From Porticoccaceae bacterium (lineage in GTDB: Bacteria > Pseudomonadota > Gammaproteobacteria > Pseudomonadales > Porticoccaceae): a stretch of DNA of 10,590 nucleotides. The DNA is taken from NCBI GenBank assembly GCA_028822945.1, contig JAPKCN010000052.1, forward strand, positions 1-10,590, written 5' to 3'. How positions within the stretch are numbered: position 1 is the first letter of the stretch; each line of letters opens with the position of its first letter. The position numbers and the translations under genes are program-made. This document shows, one piece after another, positions 7,836 through 10,590 of this stretch. Under the pieces are notes generated by a model. That model did not search any database. It was not told the DNA's origin and saw nothing but the letters and a program-made list of their open reading frames with translations.

Positions 7836-7838
7836 GCA

Positions 7839-8153
7839 ATGCAGGAATTAGCTGTGCCTCTAAATCATGTACTTTTAGTGTCGTCTCTGCTGTTTTGCAT
7901 TGGCATGTTAGGGCTGATGATTAGGCGCAATATCATATTTATTTTAATGTCTCTCGAGGTCATGTTAAATGCCTCAGCGCTCGCCTTCATCGCTGCCGGC
8001 GCTCACTGGGGGCAACCAGACGGCCAGATAATGTTCATGCTGATCCTTAGCGTTGCTGCCGCCGAAGTTGCAGTCGGGCTGGGGCTGGTGTTGCAGGTCC
8101 AACGACGTTTTAAAAGCCTAGATATGGACGACGCCAACCGGATGAGAGGGTGA
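7839..8153 (+). CDS. nuoK: NADH-quinone oxidoreductase subunit K (ND4L-type membrane subunit)
   Basis: NuoK is a three-helix membrane subunit that contributes a proton-transfer step related to the Mrp antiporter subunit MrpC. The 104-residue product shows three hydrophobic segments and the two buried glutamates of the family, Glu40 (in MSLEVMLNASALAF) and Glu76 (in SVAAAEVAVGLGL), matching E. coli Glu36 and Glu72. The C-terminus ends in MRG as in other gammaproteobacteria. The ATG at 7839 has a good upstream GAGGG; an in-frame GTG at 7854, with its own AGGA, would give a 99-residue protein starting near the E. coli N-terminus (MIPLQH against VPLNH here). I prefer the ATG, because Pseudomonas-type NuoK also has a few extra N-terminal residues. 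The gap to nuoJ is three bases, and the stop lies two bases before nuoL. Confidence 0.96.
   Translation: MQELAVPLNHVLLVSSLLFCIGMLGLMIRRNIIFILMSLEVMLNASALAFIAAGAHWGQPDGQIMFMLILSVAAAEVAVGLGLVLQVQRRFKSLDMDDANRMRG
8144..8149 (+). promoter_or_regulatory. Ribosome binding site of nuoL
   Basis: GAGAGG, in the last codons of nuoK, ends six bases before the ATG at 8156. It nearly abuts an alternative GTG at 8150 and therefore favours the ATG. Confidence 0.6.
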
Positions 8154-8155
8154 GT

Positions 8156-10003
8156 ATGCGCGACTATATTTGGTTAATACCGCTGCTGCCACTGATAAGT
8201 TCAATAACGCTGATGATTGCCGCGCCCCGCCTGACACACAAGATCATCACCCTACTAGGTGTTGGGTCTGTTGGCATGGCTGCTGTCGCGACCTGCGCAC
8301 TTGCAATCGAGTTCGTCGGTAATCCAAACCCGATTGAGATCGTGTTGTGGACCTGGATACACGTCGCTGATCTCGCGCCGAGGATCGCATTTTACGTCGA
8401 TGGGTTAACTCTGGTAATGATGTCGGTTATCACCGGCGTCGGCTTTTTAATTCACCTGTTCTCCAGCGAATTTATGGAACACGATGCCAGTTATGCTCGC
8501 TATTTTGCCTATTTAAATATGTTCGTTGCTGCCATGTTAGTGCTGGTGCTGGCAGATAATCTATTACTGCTATACCTCGGTTGGGAGGGCGTCGGTGTTT
8601 GTAGCTACCTACTTGTTGGTTTTTGGTACCAAAACAGCGCCAATGGGCACGCCGCACGCAAGGCATTTATCGTCACTCGCATCGGCGATACCGCTATGGC
8701 TGTGGGTCTGTTGTTGCTGTTCACTGAACTTGGCACACTCGATATTCAATCCATGATTAGCTCAGCCAATTCAGAGTGGGAAATTGGCGATAACCTACCG
8801 ACGATTGCATGCTTACTTTTACTCGCAGGAGCTGCCGGCAAGTCGGCACAACTGCCACTGCACACTTGGTTACCCGACGCAATGGCCGGACCGACGCCCG
8901 TTAGCGCGCTGATTCATGCCGCGACTATGGTTACCGCTGGGGTATATTTGATCGCCCGAACTCATGGCCTCTTTTTACTCTCACCCTCCGCTATGACAGC
9001 GGTAGCAGTTCTTGGCTTAGCCACCTCGCTGATGGCAGCTTTTACAGCCCTTGTGCAAACCGATATCAAGCGCATACTTGCATACTCAACCATCAGCCAG
9101 ATTGGCTATATGTTTTTAGCCCTCGGCGTCGGCGCTTGGACTGCCGGTATTTTTCATTTAATGACACATGCCTTTTTTAAGGCCCTATTGTTTCTCGGTT
9201 CAGGCGCCATCATCCACTGCCTCCACCACGAGCACAATATTTTTAAAATGGGTGGGTTACGAAGACGTATGCCCGTTACATTTTGGAGCTTTATGATCGG
9301 CTCTGCAGCCCTCGCAGCTTTGCCTATGACCTCAGGCTTTTTCAGTAAGGATCAAATTCTCCTCCAAGCCTACCAACTGGCTAGTATCGGCCCCTGGTTG
9401 TGGCTCGGAGGTCTGCTGGGTGCGCTACTCACAGCTGTTTACAGTTTTCGTCTGGTATTTATAGTATTTTTTGGCGCAGTCAACACTGAACCCGACCGCG
9501 AAATCGGCTGGCGCATGGCCGTACCATTGACATTACTCTGCACACTTTCGCTGGTTGGCGGCTATTTCAGTCTTCCATTAACAAATGTATTCCCGACTGT
9601 CGACGCCGGTCATCCAGCGCACTGGGTCGAAGTTATCTCAGTCGCCGTACCGCTTTTAGGTGTACTACTCGCCTATGGATTATTCCTTGGCCGTCAGCTA
9701 AAACTACAACCTTGGATGGAAGGGCAAATAGGTCAGGCGATTCGTCAATTCTGGTTCTCCGGATGGGGCGTGGACCAACTTTACAACAGCTTGCTGGTGC
9801 AGCCATACTCAATCCTTGCAGGAATGCTGAAGGGTGAACCAATCGATCGACTTTACAACGCAATAGTACGCCTCAATCAGACTCTGCACCAGTGGCTCAG
9901 TGTTACCCAGACAGGGCGCATGCGCTGGTATATCGCGAGCATGGTGTTCGGCCTTATATTTACGCTAGGCATTGCGTTTAACGTCGCCCCTGGAGCTATT
10001 TAA
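8156..10003 (+). CDS. nuoL: NADH-quinone oxidoreductase subunit L (ND5-type, antiporter-like)
   Basis: NuoL is the distal Mrp-antiporter-like proton channel of the membrane arm and carries the long lateral helix along the arm. From the ATG at 8156 the product is 615 residues (E. coli 613); a GTG at 8150 would add two. About 16 hydrophobic segments are visible. Key residues match E. coli: Glu144 (LGWEGVGVCSYLL), Arg175 and Asp178 (VTRIGD), Lys229 (AGKSAQLPLHTWLPDAMAGPTPV), His254, His334 and His338 (IFHLMTHAFFKA), Lys342, and Lys398 and Asp399 (SGFFSKDQ), equivalent to E. coli Lys399 and Asp400. The lateral helix would fall in the C-terminal part, roughly residues 520-590, with the last membrane anchor near 590-612. 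The SKDQ motif has Gln where Glu is usual. The stop overlaps nuoM as TAATG. Confidence 0.97.
   Translation: MRDYIWLIPLLPLISSITLMIAAPRLTHKIITLLGVGSVGMAAVATCALAIEFVGNPNPIEIVLWTWIHVADLAPRIAFYVDGLTLVMMSVITGVGFLIHLFSSEFMEHDASYARYFAYLNMFVAAMLVLVLADNLLLLYLGWEGVGVCSYLLVGFWYQNSANGHAARKAFIVTRIGDTAMAVGLLLLFTELGTLDIQSMISSANSEWEIGDNLPTIACLLLLAGAAGKSAQLPLHTWLPDAMAGPTPVSALIHAATMVTAGVYLIARTHGLFLLSPSAMTAVAVLGLATSLMAAFTALVQTDIKRILAYSTISQIGYMFLALGVGAWTAGIFHLMTHAFFKALLFLGSGAIIHCLHHEHNIFKMGGLRRRMPVTFWSFMIGSAALAALPMTSGFFSKDQILLQAYQLASIGPWLWLGGLLGALLTAVYSFRLVFIVFFGAVNTEPDREIGWRMAVPLTLLCTLSLVGGYFSLPLTNVFPTVDAGHPAHWVEVISVAVPLLGVLLAYGLFLGRQLKLQPWMEGQIGQAIRQFWFSGWGVDQLYNSLLVQPYSILAGMLKGEPIDRLYNAIVRLNQTLHQWLSVTQTGRMRWYIASMVFGLIFTLGIAFNVAPGAI
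9992..9995 (+). promoter_or_regulatory. Ribosome binding site of nuoM
   Basis: GGAG, near the end of nuoL, lies seven bases before the ATG at 10003 and favours it over the second Met codon at 10009. Confidence 0.65.
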
Positions 10004-10590
10004 TGGCGATGCTCCATTTGATACTCATACTGCTCATCGGCGGCGTTATCGCCGCATTATCGGAACGCATCAGCACAAATATGCCGCGGTTCGTAGCTCT
10101 ATTATCAATTGGCACTGCGCTGTTCTATTTAATCTCACAAATCTACGCATTTGATAATCTCTCTTTATTGCAAGCATCTACACCAGGAGACCCAAGCACT
10201 TGGTTGATGCATTTTAAGATAGCTTGGATTCCAACTTTCGGCATCCATATTGAACTGGCGCTAGATGGTATAAGTCTACTGATGGTGCTGCTAACGCTAA
10301 TTTTAGGCGCAGTCGCAGTCAGTGCTTCCTGGACAGACATCAAGGAGCATCGCGGCTTTTTTGAAGCCAACCTACTTTGGACCCTAGCAGGTGTGTTGGG
10401 GGTCTTTATGGCCCTCGACCTCTTTCTCTTCTTTTTATTTTGGGAAGTGATGCTGATCCCGATGTATTTTATGATCGCAATATGGGGCCACGAAAATCGT
10501 GGCTACGCGGCTATGAAGTTCTTTATTTTTACGCAGGCGAGTGGGCTTTTAATGCTAGTGGCAACACTAGGTTTAGTGGCTGTGCATCAC
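10003..10590 (+). CDS. nuoM: NADH-quinone oxidoreductase subunit M (ND4-type, antiporter-like), 3'-partial
   Basis: NuoM is the middle or proximal antiporter-like proton channel of the membrane arm. The frame starts MAMLHLILILLIGG and stays open for 196 codons to the window end, about 40 percent of the usual 500-odd residues. Family motifs include WIPTFGIHIELALDGISLLM (residues 75-94) and FFLFWEVMLIPMYFMIAIWG (143-162), whose Glu148 matches the essential E. coli Glu144, followed by MKFFIFTQASGLLML (171-185). The loop after WGH is short (ENRGYAAMKFF), without the few extra residues of E. coli NuoM. The start overlaps the nuoL stop by one base. The gene is cut by the window edge, not visibly broken; the remaining conserved lysines lie outside. 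Confidence 0.96.
   Translation, partial: MAMLHLILILLIGGVIAALSERISTNMPRFVALLSIGTALFYLISQIYAFDNLSLLQASTPGDPSTWLMHFKIAWIPTFGIHIELALDGISLLMVLLTLILGAVAVSASWTDIKEHRGFFEANLLWTLAGVLGVFMALDLFLFFLFWEVMLIPMYFMIAIWGHENRGYAAMKFFIFTQASGLLMLVATLGLVAVHH

Noticed and set aside
9972..10154. 60-codon plus-strand frame across the nuoL-nuoM junction
   Set aside because: It is out of frame with both nuoL and nuoM, which are strongly supported by motifs on either side.
1..10590. Search for a novel accessory system, mobile element, CRISPR array or RNA gene
   Set aside because: Almost every base is accounted for by ten conserved complex I genes in canonical order. No foreign gene, terminal repeat, repeat array or structured RNA was seen.

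Overview
The window is an internal piece of a nuo operon, which encodes the proton-pumping NADH:ubiquinone oxidoreductase (respiratory complex I). All genes are on the + strand and the DNA is essentially wall-to-wall coding. In order: nuoCD (fused, 5' end outside the window), nuoE, nuoF, nuoG, nuoH, nuoI, nuoJ, nuoK, nuoL and nuoM (3' end outside the window). nuoA and nuoB would be expected upstream, and the rest of nuoM plus nuoN downstream.

Organism: the C and D subunits are read as one polypeptide. The proteins are closest, from memory of the families, to those of Escherichia and Pseudomonas: the FRPEEWGM junction, the extra N7 cluster ligands in NuoG, NuoI ending near KSLMP, NuoK ending in MRG. 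This points to a gammaproteobacterium. Base composition looks balanced, neither strongly AT- nor GC-rich. I cannot name a genus.

Layout: bases 1-5814 encode the hydrophilic arm (NuoCD, E, F, G). Electrons pass from NADH to FMN in NuoF, then through Fe-S clusters in NuoF, NuoG and NuoI towards the quinone pocket at NuoD/NuoH; NuoE carries the off-path cluster N1a. Bases 5807-7296 encode the junction (membrane subunit NuoH and ferredoxin-like NuoI). Bases 7329-10590 encode the membrane arm (NuoJ, K, L, M) that moves protons. All cluster-binding cysteines and the main charged membrane residues I checked are present, so the complex looks functional.

Genes are tightly packed. Junctions are: CD/E 4-base overlap, E/F 1-base overlap, F/G directly adjacent, G/H 8-base overlap, H/I 1-base overlap, I/J 32-base gap, J/K 3-base gap, K/L 2-base gap, L/M 1-base overlap. 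This suggests one transcript with translational coupling. I see no promoter, terminator, RNA gene, mobile element, repeat array or CRISPR, and no novel system. The one genuinely odd spot is the start of nuoJ, where the good ribosome binding site serves a six-codon minicistron (or marks a one-base indel) rather than nuoJ itself. The reading frames for nuoCD, nuoH, nuoI and nuoL also need their starts interpreted with care.
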